A model generated the notes under the pieces. That model ran no database searches. It was not told where the DNA came from and was given only the letters and a program-made list of their open reading frames with translations. Below, one piece after another: positions 23,801 to 36,393 of a stretch of DNA of 64,000 bases. The translations under genes were made by a program, and so were the position numbers. Source of the stretch: Diatrype stigma (lineage: Eukaryota > Ascomycota > Sordariomycetes > Xylariales > Diatrypaceae); assembly GCA_022225965.2 (NCBI GenBank), contig JAKJXP020000008.1, positions 558,001 to 622,000 of the forward strand, in the 5' to 3' direction. Positions within the stretch are counted from its first letter, which is position 1, and each line of letters begins with the position of its first letter.

Positions 23801-26028
23801 GTATAGGTTAATATATCCGAATAATTTTACGAATGCATATTCGCCTTATTTAAAAGGCTTTTTAATTATGAGATAATCGTAAATTTAAAGAAGTTCTTAA
23901 TATTCGTTAAAAAAGGAATTTTTTTAAACTTCGTAATTTCCGAAAAAAAAATCGAAGCCGATTTAATTAAGATTGCGGCTATTCGGAATAAGTTTAAACC
24001 GATAACAATAACCGAAATTTAAACGTTTATAAATGCCGCCGATTATTTGCGGCATTTAATTAATAAATATTCGAAAATCGCTAAATTATTTATAGCCTTT
24101 ATAAGCGGTTCGAAAAACGAACGTATCGAATTATTTCTTAAAATTATAATAAATTAAAAAGTAATTTGCGAAATAATTATAATAACGCCCGTAATTCGGA
24201 AATTCGATTAGCGCCGTTTAGTTATTTTCGAAGCAAACGTTTCGTAATAATTCGTCGGCGTAACGTTATTATAATTTTATATAAAAACAATAAGCGCTTT
24301 CGTTTTATATTTAATTGCTTATTTTTCGAAAAAGCTTATAAAAATCCAATTACGATATTTCGCTTAAAAAAGGAAGCTTTTCGGTATTATATTGGCATTT
24401 TAATATTAACGGTATTAAATTAAAGGCGGCGATATAATAATAATTATTAATTACGAATCGCTAAAAAATAATTAATACGAAAGCCGAATAGTCGGCCCGT
24501 ATGTTGCGTTTTTTCGATATTATCGAGCATTTCGGAATTCGTATCGTATATCGTTCGGGCCGAGCAAACGTTTTTATCGATTACCTTTTAAGGCTTTAAA
24601 AAGCCGCAATAATAATAGCCAAAAAAACCGAGCCGATTCGTTACGCCGATTAATTAAATCAATTAAACTTTTAAGCCATTTTCGAAATTCTTTTACATAA
24701 TATTCCTTTATTTTTAGCCATATAACGAAAATAAATTAATAAATACTTTATTATATACCGAAATAAGTTATATAAAATAATTAAATACGAAAAAATATCC
24801 GGTAACCTTTCGTATATAAAGAATATCGTTACGAAAGCGCAAATTTTATAAGAAATCTTCGAATACGATAAATTCTTAATATAATTAAAACGGATTTATT
24901 ATAATTAAAGTTATTTAATCGTTAAAATAACGCTTCGTAATACGCAAAAGCAATTTTAATATTCGGAAATCGTTTTCGTTACGTAATAAATAATCGTCGA
25001 ATATTCGGCCTATTAATTAATAAAAAAACCGAATTTTGTATTATTAAACTTGCAATTTATATAATTCCTAATATTCTTAATTAAATAAATAATCGATTAT
25101 ATATCGATAAGTTCGTTTATAATTTTTATGGCTATTAAATACGTTACGGAATAAATAAAAACTAATATTATTCTTTTCGTTTAATTCGGAAATACGATCT
25201 TTATATTTTCCCGTATTAGGCGTATTTACGATATTTTTAAAAAATAAATTAATAATAACGCCGGCGCCTTTAAAAATAAAGCCGTAAACGCCTGGAATAA
25301 AAAATAAGGCTTTATCGTAAAGGTTATTATATTAAGGCGCCCGAAAAATAACGGAAAAATAAAGAAAATTAATAAAAACCTAAAGAAAATTATGTTATGC
25401 AAATATTAAATAAATCCTATAGCCCGTTCGTTATTCGAATTATTATAATAAACGGTAGTTATTTATAATTACATTTTTAAGCCGAACGGTTATAATTTAT
25501 ATTTTTTATTATTCGGCATAATTTCTTTTTAAAAACAAACCTTATTAAAGTTTTGCAAATATTTTTACGAATTAACGAAAAAAAAAGAAATTTTAAAATA
25601 ACAAATTATTAATAATAAATTACGAAATACCATTTATAAGGGCCCGTTTTAATAATATAAAAACGTTTCGTAATAAAATACAAATATACTTTAAAAAAAA
25701 AGGGACTTATTAAAACGTACGTTCCGGGCGATTGGGTTTTTTATATTCGTTAATATTAAGAAAAATACGAACTTTATTACGACGAATCTTAAAGCGTAAT
25801 TAATTGTTATTCCGATAATACGTATTATTTATAAAGCCCCGAAAAAATCTAATTATAAAATAAATATAACGGAACGAATTTATTTTCGGCCTTTATAAAG
25901 GACGAATATTCCGTATATAACATATAATATACGAATAAGCAATTTTTGAAATAGGATCGTCGGCGCTTAATGAAAAGGGAAATTAACGATAATAATTAAA
26001 GACGATTATAATAAAGAAAGAAAATAGT
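20881..26028 (+). pseudogene. Broken gag-pol of the Ty3/Gypsy element
   Basis: Decayed polyprotein region with many in-frame stops. Landmarks: a CX2CX4HX4C zinc knuckle at 22283-22324 in which the first Cys and the His survive and the second and third Cys codons have become TAT; a possible retropepsin active-site region near 22745-22760; reverse transcriptase core at 23600-23990 with FGL and NVPA still readable, where the catalytic Asp-Asp pair at 23789-23794 now reads Asn-Asn; the RNase H tail near 24551-24594 (GRANV followed by a D-Y-L block); the integrase core near 25250-25375, where the third catalytic acid codon at 25362-25364 now reads AAG (Lys); and a C-terminal region with YNGTNLFPAF at about 25865-25900. 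All key losses are explicable as G-to-A or C-to-T. Confidence 0.9.
26009..26028 (+). other. Probable polypurine tract of the element
   Basis: An almost pure A/G stretch directly before the 3' LTR, the usual plus-strand priming site in LTR elements. RIP-type change may have altered it slightly. Confidence 0.55.
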
Positions 26029-26236
26029 TATGAATCCGGATATTTTTTATAATGCCAAGGATCGGAAAATCGGAATATAAAATTCTAATAACTTAAAGCG
26101 CATAATTATAATTAGCTTTAATTTAATAATTAATTCGGACCTTTAATATAATCCTAAGTGAATTATTAATAGCAATAATTCCCTAGGGGTTTAAAGGACC
26201 GGGCGCAAAAGCATAATTATCCCAAGCAATCTAACG
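26029..26236 (+). repeat. 3' LTR of the Ty3/Gypsy element
   Basis: Direct repeat of 20670-20880. Its last 60 bases are much more G/C-rich (CCCTAGGGG, GGACCGGGCG) than the matching part of the 5' copy (TCTTAAAAA, AAATTAAACG), so the damage stops part-way through this LTR. Confidence 0.85.
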
Positions 26237-29200
26237 ATGCCGCGAGATGCGTGGGTATGAACGGTTTTGTGAGTTAATGCGGCAGGTCGTTTACGTTTAG
26301 TATTGCTAGGCGTCTGGTTCAGCTGCTGCCGGGATGTCTGCCCTGAGTAAGCGTTGGCCTCTTTGTCCCTTTAGTCATTCGACGAGGTGCTGAGCCGATG
26401 GCTGAGCTGCTGAGGCGCTAACCAATACATTTTGGAGTCGAAAAAGAAATGGGCTACCAAAAGCCCAAAAGCGGCAGATGTGGATATGTGGTTAGATGGG
26501 GATGGGGATGGGGATGAGGATGAGGACGAGGCAGGGGACACTCGTTGGTCTATAATATATAAGATGTACTATGACTACTACCTCCTATGTGCGGTATGGA
26601 TCGTTGAGGAGATCTGATTCATCTGAAGCCGGGGCTTTTAAAACGCCGCCTGCTTCAGTCAGATCGGTAGGTATACATATAGTATGTAGTTGGTGGTGGT
26701 GGGCAGATGGGAAAAACTCGGATGTGAACCAGAACTAGCGAATGTCCGATATTCCTAATATTCCTGACTCCTTACGGATGAAAGACCCTTAAGGCTCTAG
26801 TTACAGCTGTGCAGTTGCGTATAGATTAGCAGGGATAAGCTACGGAGGCCGTCGATCTCTATCGCCCAACCGCTTGCTTGCAGGTACTAATAATAAGTAT
26901 TGTAGTATCAAAGAGGCGATGCTGGAAAAACCATGTAGGCATTCAAGGCATTGCACCAAAACACGCGTGTTAAACCCATGGCGCGCGCTTTACTCCTATA
27001 TATGTAAGTGCCAATAGGATATATTAGTTTGCTGGATTATGCGAGGTGTTACCATCTCGTAGACAACCGCTGGATATTTTTACAGCGCGGCGGAGTACTT
27101 CCCTTGCCTCTGTTCAGTGCACGGCACATGCTTCCATGTGGATTTCCTCATGTAGGAACTGACAGGCAACAGTTTTATCATGGTATATCTACCCTGGAAT
27201 ATGTAAGAGCTCGGGTAGCCGAGGACTCCAAGAACTACCGTATGTCAGCCCGGCATCAAGCCTGGGCGATCGGCGGAATAGCATCGCATCTCTTTATTGA
27301 AACCTAATTGTGATGCTACAATCGAGTCGCCGAGGTAAGACGATGTTACCGACGGTCTAGATAATTACCTGTTTAGTCGAGGACAGAGATAGCACGAACC
27401 CACGTGCTCGAACGATATATTTAACTCAACGCTTCTATCACGTAAACATCCAGACACCCAGGCATCTACATTAGCAGTTCTGGTTTGGTACTTAAGTAGT
27501 CTAGTTACCTGGTGGGTGTAATTAATCATACACATGGTTAACCGTAGCTCCGCCATCCTTGGAATCAAAGCCAAGCCTACCTACCCATATTGATCCATCC
27601 AATGCCCAGGTAGGCAGAGCTCTACTCCACAGGTGCAGTTTTGGTCCCGAAGTTTTGGTTGGTTATGCAGAATTCTATACATACATCATCCAGCTTAAGG
27701 TAGCCTTGGTATCTGGGTAAGAGCGAGAGCGAGGCGAGGCCACTCACTAGATAGACGCCCTAGTGGTGTGATCAGTTAAAGGACTCGGACTAGGGAGGGA
27801 TGGGCCAGATGAAAGCCTCTGCTGGCGTCAAAGTTTAAAGCCCTGAGAAGCATCAGGTGAAGTTGGCGAAATACAAGCGAAGGAGAACACCGAGCTTGGC
27901 CCTTGGATACCCAGGAGGGCTCCACGCTGCCAGCTATTTGCTTGCTAGGCATACCGACGATGCCGGCCGCGGGCTTTCTTCTCCTGGTTTGAACTCATGT
28001 GCGTATACATTGTAGTAACAGTCGCGATAGTTACCACTGCGTTATATGCAAGAGTGTGGTGGATGGGGGGTGGACGGTTCCATATTCCGCCGGTCATGTA
28101 GGAAGCCTGGAGACGACATGTATGCATCTACACCCCTCTAACTACGTATGTTTAGACTATAGAATCTGTATGGAGCCGCGGAGCATAAAGCTGAACTACC
28201 TACTGTATGTATGCTCCGCCTATCTGTCGGTCTATCATACCGGATAAAGCAGCCTTTCCCTCCGGCGGCGGCGGATGCCGTGCATCTTTTCTTTGGCGCA
28301 TGGATCTGGCAGCATTTCTAGCAAGATAGTGTACTGTGCTGTACTGTACGTAACTATATTGCATACGTATGGTAGCGAAGTGGCTGAGTGGTGGTGTTCG
28401 ATATGTAGAAGAAGCATGCCCAATGAGCCTCGTTGCTCTCGCGGCTCGCTACAGAAGACACAGCACAGGATGCGTGTCATTCTCGCCCCAGCATGTGTTG
28501 GACTGTTGTCAGCATCAAGCACCTACTTATCACAGGACGTCTATCCCGTAAAGATAAGAGACCATGGTACAATCCTGGTTGATCACTTCCACTGCTACTG
28601 CGTACCGCTATGCCGTGGATGTCTACACAATTGCTCGTGATTTGGGACTATTGGGGGTGGATGATACGATCGAACCCCCACTAGCTTGTGTGTGGCCCGT
28701 TGTCTGCCGTCTTCAGAAGGTCTCAGATGCTGTTCGTTGGCTGGATAGCAAGGCTGACCTCAGAACGTGAACGAAGGTTTCGAACTGGAAGCGTAGGGCA
28801 GGGAACGGTTGGGGGTATCTCTTGTACCATCCGGAGGTCCTAGATGATTGGCCAGCTTAAAAGGGGTGTAACCTGGATCGTGGAAAACGGGAGACTTGAT
28901 ATCATAGACTCCTGATAAAGACACCCGGCACATAGCACCTATGTAGGTAGTAATAGGACTATCTCTCCACGGTAATGCAGGTGCAGAAATCACAACCTTG
29001 ATACATAGCCTACTTGGTAACTATATGATAGCGGGGTCTTCTCAGTAATCTGCTTTTAGTAGATCCCCTGACGTACAGTAGGTAGGCAGGTAGGTCGAAC
29101 AATCCATTACCTAGCAGCAGGCATACGCATATGGGTCATCGTTATGTGGCTGCTAGTCTAGGATGAGATTTACAACGAATTGGGTGCAAAGCCATCTCGG

Positions 29201-30320
29201 CAAGTAGGGTACCTAGGCTAGGTTAATGACCATCCTTCGGGACAAGAATGTTAAGTTGATAAGACTACATTCTGACGTTCTACGCAGTACGGACGCAGCA
29301 GTTGAGAACGGCAAAAGATCCTATGACGATCCCGGCTATGGAGAGAGGGGTTCGGAGTACGCAACGCCTCTTCACACCCACCAAATATGGCTGAGAGTCC
29401 GGGGCACTAGGGCGCTCAAGAAAGAAAAAGAGAAAGGAAAAAAGAAAAGCATAAAAAAAAAAAGAAAAAAAAAGCCCACCATGCATCCGTCAATAGTAAA
29501 TCATCGGTCCGTCAGTCAACCATTCCATGAAAATCGATCCCTGTATGAAGCATACTCCTGACACTGTAGAATACCTAATATGTGTCTGAGTCAACTCGCC
29601 TTGAATCCTATTGGATGGCCAACCCCTCCTTGACAAAATCCATCTGAGGCGTTTACAATGTGTCTGTGTGCGCAGCTACCATGACCGGCTCACTACATCC
29701 TAGTCGTAGGGGTACAAGAGACGGCTTGTACATGATATTACGTTAGTCTGCTTCGACATTGCATAACATGACATGGCATAACATAAGATAGCAAGCATGC
29801 GTGTGTGTGGTTGTGTCTCATCATCATCGGATTTCAAAGCGGCGGCGTTGTAGTTGGAATGAGCTAGCAAGTCATGAACCGGACTTCTACCATACAATTC
29901 GTACATATCCGTACGTAACAATGCAGTAAGTAGTACTTACATAGGTGATAGTCAAATCCCAGCAAGGGGAACTACTCTTGACCGAATATACTTACGATGA
30001 CATGGATTCGGAGCCGGCGATAGAACCATCGCAGACTTCGATCCTCTTACATATATGTAACTATATATGCACACCCCTTTATACTATGTAGGTATTGTAT
30101 GTACATACGTGAGATCCAAGGTTGGCCTTAGGTGGTTTTGGGAGAACTACTTGGCACCTATAGTTCACGTTCCAACCACTGAATGAATATAATACCACAT
30201 ACATACATACCATACATACCTACATACATACCTACCGTAACTAGCGCATAGGGACGCTAAGGGCCTGCCTGCCCCGCGCCAAAACCCCTCCTCGCAATCA
30301 CTACAAGCCTGGCCGAGCCT

Positions 30321-30369
30321 GGCCTATCGTTGATAGGCCATCGTTGATAGGCCATCGTTGATAGGCTAT
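30321..30369 (+). repeat. Tandem 14-bp repeat that can form hairpins
   Basis: Three copies of a 14-bp unit TCGTTGATAGGCCA, the last one varied. Each junction forms a perfect eight-base inverted repeat (GGCCTATC, loop GTT, GATAGGCC) at 30321-30339. Confidence 0.8.
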
Positions 30370-31029
30370 CGAAAAGAGAGACACACAGATGAGCAGAAGA
30401 GACCTTCATGTTAACGTGCCTATGGGCATTCGCTTGTGGTGGTATCACGCATAAGTGTGCAGCCGAGTTGTGCCCGTGGTCGGTCGGGTGCTCTGATTGA
30501 TTCTCTTTCGTGGTGCACTTCACTTGCTTCTTCCTTCCTTCCAAGCCAGCCGGATGTAATAGCAGAAGATAGTTGGCCTGATTTGTAAAAGGGAAAAGGG
30601 GAAGACGGGCGGTTCCAGGCTGCCCATGTGCCTATATGTAGCTACATGGAGTCGTACCGGCATGACGGGCTCATCATTCGACATCCTCTCTCCAATCGTG
30701 AGACAAGAGCCAGGGACAACGATCGGATCGCGATGAACATATTTCTGTCTTGTCACCATGCAGCACCGGGAAAAGCCAGCCAGGCTGCCTCTGTGTGCCG
30801 GTGAATTGCACCGAAATATGCTGCAGTTGTTTGAGCCATGCGCTCTTTTTCCTCTCTCACCTTTTCTCGTCTCCTTGCATTAATCCATCTGCAGGGCATG
30901 TATTCGCCACAGCTAAGGGCCGGTATCATCAAACGGGGTAAGAGAGAGGAGGGGGGCCGAACGAGTGTGAGGAGAGTTACTCATCATCCTATCCTTTCTT
31001 TTTTCTTCTCGAGATCGTCAGAACGAGGG

Positions 31030-31031
<2 letters not shown>

Positions 31032-31061
<30 letters not shown>

Positions 31062-31064
31062 GCC
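31032..31064 (+). repeat. (CCTG)n microsatellite
   Basis: Seven copies of a CCTG/GCCT unit followed by CGCCTGC. Confidence 0.85.
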
Positions 31065-34000
31065 TGCAGTATGGTTGATACTGGGGACGCCCGAACCTGA
31101 ACATCTGGGTTGCTGTGCCAGTGCGAGTGGAATGTCTGCTTACTTGTAGTCCTTCCGATTTGGTAATGTGCCGTCCATGCCGTCAACGTATCGGGCGGTA
31201 CATCAGAGGAAAACCTGCAGCAGTTAAACAACAGGGACATCACATATGCGTACCGTACCACACAACCACACTGATTCACCGCAAGTGTGAATACAACCAG
31301 TGCCCATTCCATACCTGTTTCGTAATACCTTACCACTTATAATGTCCTCGGCCGAATCAGACTAGCCGACCGGCCGCGTTTTGGAGAGTCAGCCTTTCTG
31401 GAAGAGGACATTGTATCATGGACGGCATTGCATACAATTCGTAGCAGGCAGCCTGTCCGATCACTGGCGTCACAGTTCAAAAAAAAGGCCCAATCAAATC
31501 AAAGCTGACTAGTCCTGGCGGTTACGAGACATCATCACCTTACCCCCCTATCCATCTGCCTACTTGTATACATAGCAAGTGAGAGGTAGGGTAGGTACTA
31601 GCATTATAATGTGTGTGTAGGTAGGCTGAGACCATAAAACACCTAATCAACAGCCGGCAACTAGATCCCGCCAAACCAACGAGGGAGAGAATACGGAATT
31701 TGGATTTCGCCTATTACCGTTACCTGACACTTCTCCCACGTCGGCTGACTCGCAAAGCAACATCTGAGCGGCAAGTTGCGTACGCACCGTCCAACCGGAG
31801 CCAAGACGACATGGACAACAGCGTAGCACTGGGCACCCGCCTCAGCTGCCCTGCCTGTGTCGTCTCGTCGTTCGCGTCTTTGCTGGAAGGTTGGAGAGAG
31901 GGATGGGTGGCTACAAGTCCGGGATAGGATGGAGCCAGCCGCCAGGCCATATCTGCTTCGGGCTTACCTGGCCTACCACTAACCAGCCTACTTACTATAC
32001 GAATACCTAGCCTTGAGACATGATAACTACTGATTAACCATGTCGCACCGTTACATAGCATACATAGCACGACTCGGTCGGTGTCTATGCGTATCGGAAC
32101 CCCTCTTTGGGTTCTTGAGGGGGAGAATCCCTTTCGGCAATTTTTGGAGACTTCACGGTGTGTTGGATTCATATGTGTGTTTGCAATCAATTAGGACCAT
32201 CATGCGCGATAGTTACCCTATTATCTATCTAAACTCATCCCTTCAGGAGTGGCCTAGCTGGTTACCTGATGTAGCACGACATATGTTTTACCGTGACCCA
32301 TATTGGCATAACATCAGTCATTGTGTCCATTCACATCTAGATCTTGGATGTGATCTTCAAAACCGGGCCAGAACTAAGATTCTATAGCTCCGTGAGACCT
32401 ATAATGTAGGCAAGGTAGGCATGTACGTATGTAGATGCAAAACCATCAGCAGACGATGGGATCCTTTCGGCGAGCCGGCTTTATTGGGCTGACGCGAACA
32501 CGAACAAACCCCGGATTGATAGTACGTAGGCAGGGTAGGTAACGGTCGTGTGTTAAGACCTCGTACGTAGATTTCGGCATCGGTGAATCCACGAATGTCG
32601 TATATATCCAGGTGATCCGTGGACTATAATGACAATCGTGAGCCTTGACTAAGGGGATAGTGGGGACGCTCCCTCCTTTTGGAGTTACTATTTCGAGGCA
32701 TTTTATTATCCCTCCAGCCCCTCGTGAGCTGCAAGTCAGCCGCCACCATAGCGCACGCAACGACGATCTCCACCTGCAAACCGAATTTACCATAACTTGC
32801 CAGGTTGCCCAGACGTTCAACTACGAACAGTGGCCTATAGACCTTCGGTGATTCGTCATAACGTATTGCTGCGCTTCCTCCCTCTCAGCCTAGGGCCTAG
32901 TAGGGGCCTCGAAGGTAATATACGTAACATACGTAATATACAAACCAGTGGAGTGGCCAATCGTACCCCCATGCTTTCAGGTGCCTACTGCGATGTACGG
33001 CCTAAACGGATCCGTTCTCCGTCGACTTGTTCCCGATAGGAACACAGCAAATTGCAAATCACGGTGATGAAACACCATGAGAAGCCGCTGACCGGGACCT
33101 TGTACGTATCCAGGCAAGCCAGGGAAGCAGGTAGGCAAGCCCACATGCGTACATAAGTAGGTAGGCAATATGAAGGTGCTGTCCGTTAGGGGTGGTACTG
33201 GGCGGGATTGATCAAACATGAGATCTACCCTTCCAAAAGGATGCCGGATTCAAGCCGAATACCTAATGAACTAACCGATGGATGGGGCCCAACGTATGCA
33301 CCCAATGTAGCAAATAAGAAGACGCCCTCCCTGCTTCGCATTTCATACATCATGGATGATCCACAGTGCCCGGCCGGTTATTAGGCAGTGGAGAGAAGGA
33401 AGATGGGCAAATCGTACTGCCTTAGAATTGAAACTTCGTACATCGGTAATTGGCTGGAGTTTGGGGAAGTGTGTGTGTGTGAAGTGCGTGTGTGAGAGCG
33501 GAGGGAGTGGGAGGGAAAAGCGTTCACTAGCGCCTAAAACTGCTGCAACTGAGCGAAACAATCAAGGTGTCCAACAAATCACGTTAGCCATGGCCGGCTT
33601 CGTTACCTTAAGTGGAATGACCCCATCGCGACGATTCGCTTCTGAATATGGAGGGTTCCCTCTACCCTGCATGTATGTATGTATGTAGGCTTTTCAGCGG
33701 AAGGAATGTTGGCGCAGGCGCGGAGGTTCCACTAGTCAGTACTATGTTATAGCACACAAGACACAGGAAGCGGAAGCTGGCAAATTTCAACGATGTCTAG
33801 GTATAATGAATACATACATATAGGGTATGTATCTATCTACCTACCTAGCTATGTATACATAGGTATGCAATTACAGCTGATTATACACAGTGAAAGGGGA
33901 ATCATGTAAAGCCTGACAATTCTCTCAAACCGAAATACGACCTCCTATTACCTGCTAACATTGGCTTACTTCCTACTTCCTAGCACCGTAGGTCATCCTA

Positions 34001-35796
34001 AAAACCCACGGACACGTAAGATCATGTAACCGCCATATTTACCGCTGGTGTCTCAAGCCCGCTAGATGAGATTCCATTGCATCCTGGACAATGCTGGTTT
34101 CATTTTCGGCTATCCTGACCAGACGGTGAAAGAGGAAAGCGATATCATATTACCAGTGGACCGAAAAAATGCATTTGCAGATGTATACACCACTGAGTAG
34201 ACATATTGACTCAGATTTCACATCCCGGTCAACCCCTTTTCCATTGTGCCCCTTTTTCCGAGCTATACATATGTTGACAACATGTGTTGACAGTAAGGAG
34301 GATGGATGAATGTACCTCGCAGGCGTTACTGCCCACATGATCAAACAAAATCTAACATATAGTACTTCGGTGTTATGATGGAGCCGATCTTCCTACCCTT
34401 CCTTGGCAATTAACATGGGAGCAGTATTGTCAGACTTGAGCTCATGGAGGCATCGTCATGGATCGCAACAAAGTGAAGCAAATCTAACACGCACACACGT
34501 CCGCACACATGAACGATAGCGCTGACTACGACAGGTTTGGATACAGACGATGCTACGCTACGCTATCATTGCAACACAATCCTTCAAGCAGGTCCTAAGA
34601 CCACACCATTGCTTCAAACCTAGGTACACACTAAATCCCATACCTAGCATATATCACAGCCAGGCCAGTCTGGACAGGTTTGTATTATAGCACAGCATGT
34701 AACTAGGTAGGTAGTATGTAGGTGTTCATGATCCCAGTTGTGTCATATAGGTAGGTACCTACTCGAGGCTTGGATTGGATGCGAGAGGCATGTGTACGGT
34801 GCAAATTGCTATCAAGCCTGGCCAAGCTCCAGCAAGCAGTGTACAGTGCATATATGTGCACACACCTACCATAGTACACGATCGTGTACGGAATATACGG
34901 AATGGAGAACATTAAAGTGCCTTCCTGTCCTGCCTCTTCGCTTGATGTGCGGTCAGTTCCAGTGTTTGGATACGAGCCTGGTACAGTCCATTGTTTCGGT
35001 CTCGAGACCGTATAAAGGAGAGCGCCAGGTTTTCAGTGGCCCATGACGGTTTAAATTGAATGAATATGTAACTATATCGTACTATGTAAGTAGTAGTCTC
35101 ACGCTCTCCATTTCAAACCATTTTCTCAACTTGGTTCATAGTACGGAGTATTTTCATGCCCTATTGGTCAAGGAACCTTGGAAGCAAAGCCTATTGATTC
35201 CTAGGTTGACCACTAACTACCTGTTAGGTACATTCTTTCCACAGGGTAGTAGTTATAGTAATATACCGGGTAGAAAGTAATACTGTCCTGGCGGTCCATT
35301 CAAAGACTCAAGTTGGTGCTACAAGCGCAACAAAACCTAGCATGATGCTGATGGGGCTAAGCTATATGCAGGCTAGTTGGCCTGTATGTACCTACACGCC
35401 GAGCAAAAGCACTTAAAAGCACTCAAAGCACTCATGCCTGCATCCATCAGCCATCTCTGGCAGGCAGTGGCAGCCACCCAAACATTTGATGCTGTGCCTC
35501 TGCCTCTGTGCTTCACAATAAGGGAGTACCATAGTAAAACTCCTAAAACAATAGGGCAGCGCCTAATGCCACACCCTCAGTCAGACTAGGCTGTATTAAA
35601 GTTCTAGCCTGGTCTGGTGGGCCCCGGCAGCAAAGGCGCCAACTCCATTTTCTTTCCAGGTTGTCAGGTCAGGTTGTTCATTCACTCATTCAAACTTATC
35701 ATTCTTTCATTCTTTCACCACCCAAACCAACTAGCCCATTTCCTCATCGATCCCCAAGCCTACCTCCATCCAACGCATCCATGCCGCATGCGAGCG

Positions 35797-35852
35797 GGCT
35801 TGGGCTTGGGCTTGCACTTGCACTTGCAATTGCACTTGCACGCGCGCTTGTA
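35797..35852 (+). repeat. Hexanucleotide repeat (TTGGGC then TTGCAC)
   Basis: Three TTGGGC units pass directly into several TTGCAC units. Lies in the gene desert and gives Leu-rich shadow frames. Confidence 0.8.
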
Positions 35853-36360
35853 CCTGGAACCACACCGCAGTTCATGTTCATGGTACCAGGGCTTGCCTGC
35901 TTGCCAGGTCCACGCCTGCCTGTCTCCTGTCTCCTACCTCCTGCCTCCTGCTTCCTGCCCAGTCCACCCACGGTCCATTTCCATAGCCTGCCGTCTGCGG
36001 TCAGTCAGTTCACAAACTAATGGAATGGGTGGATCCCATTTTATAAAGCCGATCGTCAGGGAATGGTGACGGAAAAGCCTGGGTGGTGCTGTGGCGGTGG
36101 TGCAGCCGTGCTAGGTTCTTGACCTCCTAAGCTGCTAGGTTGTTGTCCGCCTGCTTCCATGGGTCATTCCTTACACTTGCACACTCACACTCTCATACTT
36201 GCGTGCACCACACGTACATGTACGTACCGGCGTACACGCCGCACTACCTGACTACATGCGCGTTTGCTACCACACGAGGTAAGGTTTGTAATCGTTTGAG
36301 TTATGTAGGTACATACATGCGTACCTGTTCCATGCTATCCCACATGCCTATCCCACTATC

Positions 36361-36393
36361 CCATACCATACCATACCATGCCATGCCATACTA
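36361..36393 (+). repeat. (CCATA)n / (CCATG)n pentanucleotide repeat
   Basis: About six five-base units, with an A-to-G change in the later copies. Confidence 0.8.

Larger units (their letters stand above)
20670..26236 (+). mobile_element. Degenerate Ty3/Gypsy LTR retrotransposon with RIP-type mutation
   Basis: A 5.6 kb AT-rich block bounded by two direct repeats of about 210 bp. The internal part, read on the plus strand through many stops, shows a Gag zinc knuckle, a possible protease, reverse transcriptase, RNase H end and integrase in that order. RT-RNase H-integrase order identifies Ty3/Gypsy. Sense codons and stops fit C-to-T and G-to-A change on both strands, the pattern of RIP. It cannot encode working protein. 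The outer ends of the LTRs are less mutated than the inside. No clear target-site duplication was found, perhaps because of decay or a misjudged LTR end. Confidence 0.93.

Noticed and set aside
22892..24423. Open frames of 85-101 codons in the AT-rich block as host genes
   Set aside because: They are fragments of the decayed retroelement polyprotein; long AT-rich stretches give spurious frames.
28235..28640. Overlapping frames of 95 and 121 codons on opposite strands
   Set aside because: Neither has a motif; mutual overlap in ordinary intergenic DNA suggests chance.
29226..29561. 111-codon frame with a Lys-rich run
   Set aside because: Produced by an A/G-rich simple stretch.
30321..30369. 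CRISPR-like array
   Set aside because: Units abut with no spacers; it is a tandem repeat in a eukaryotic genome.
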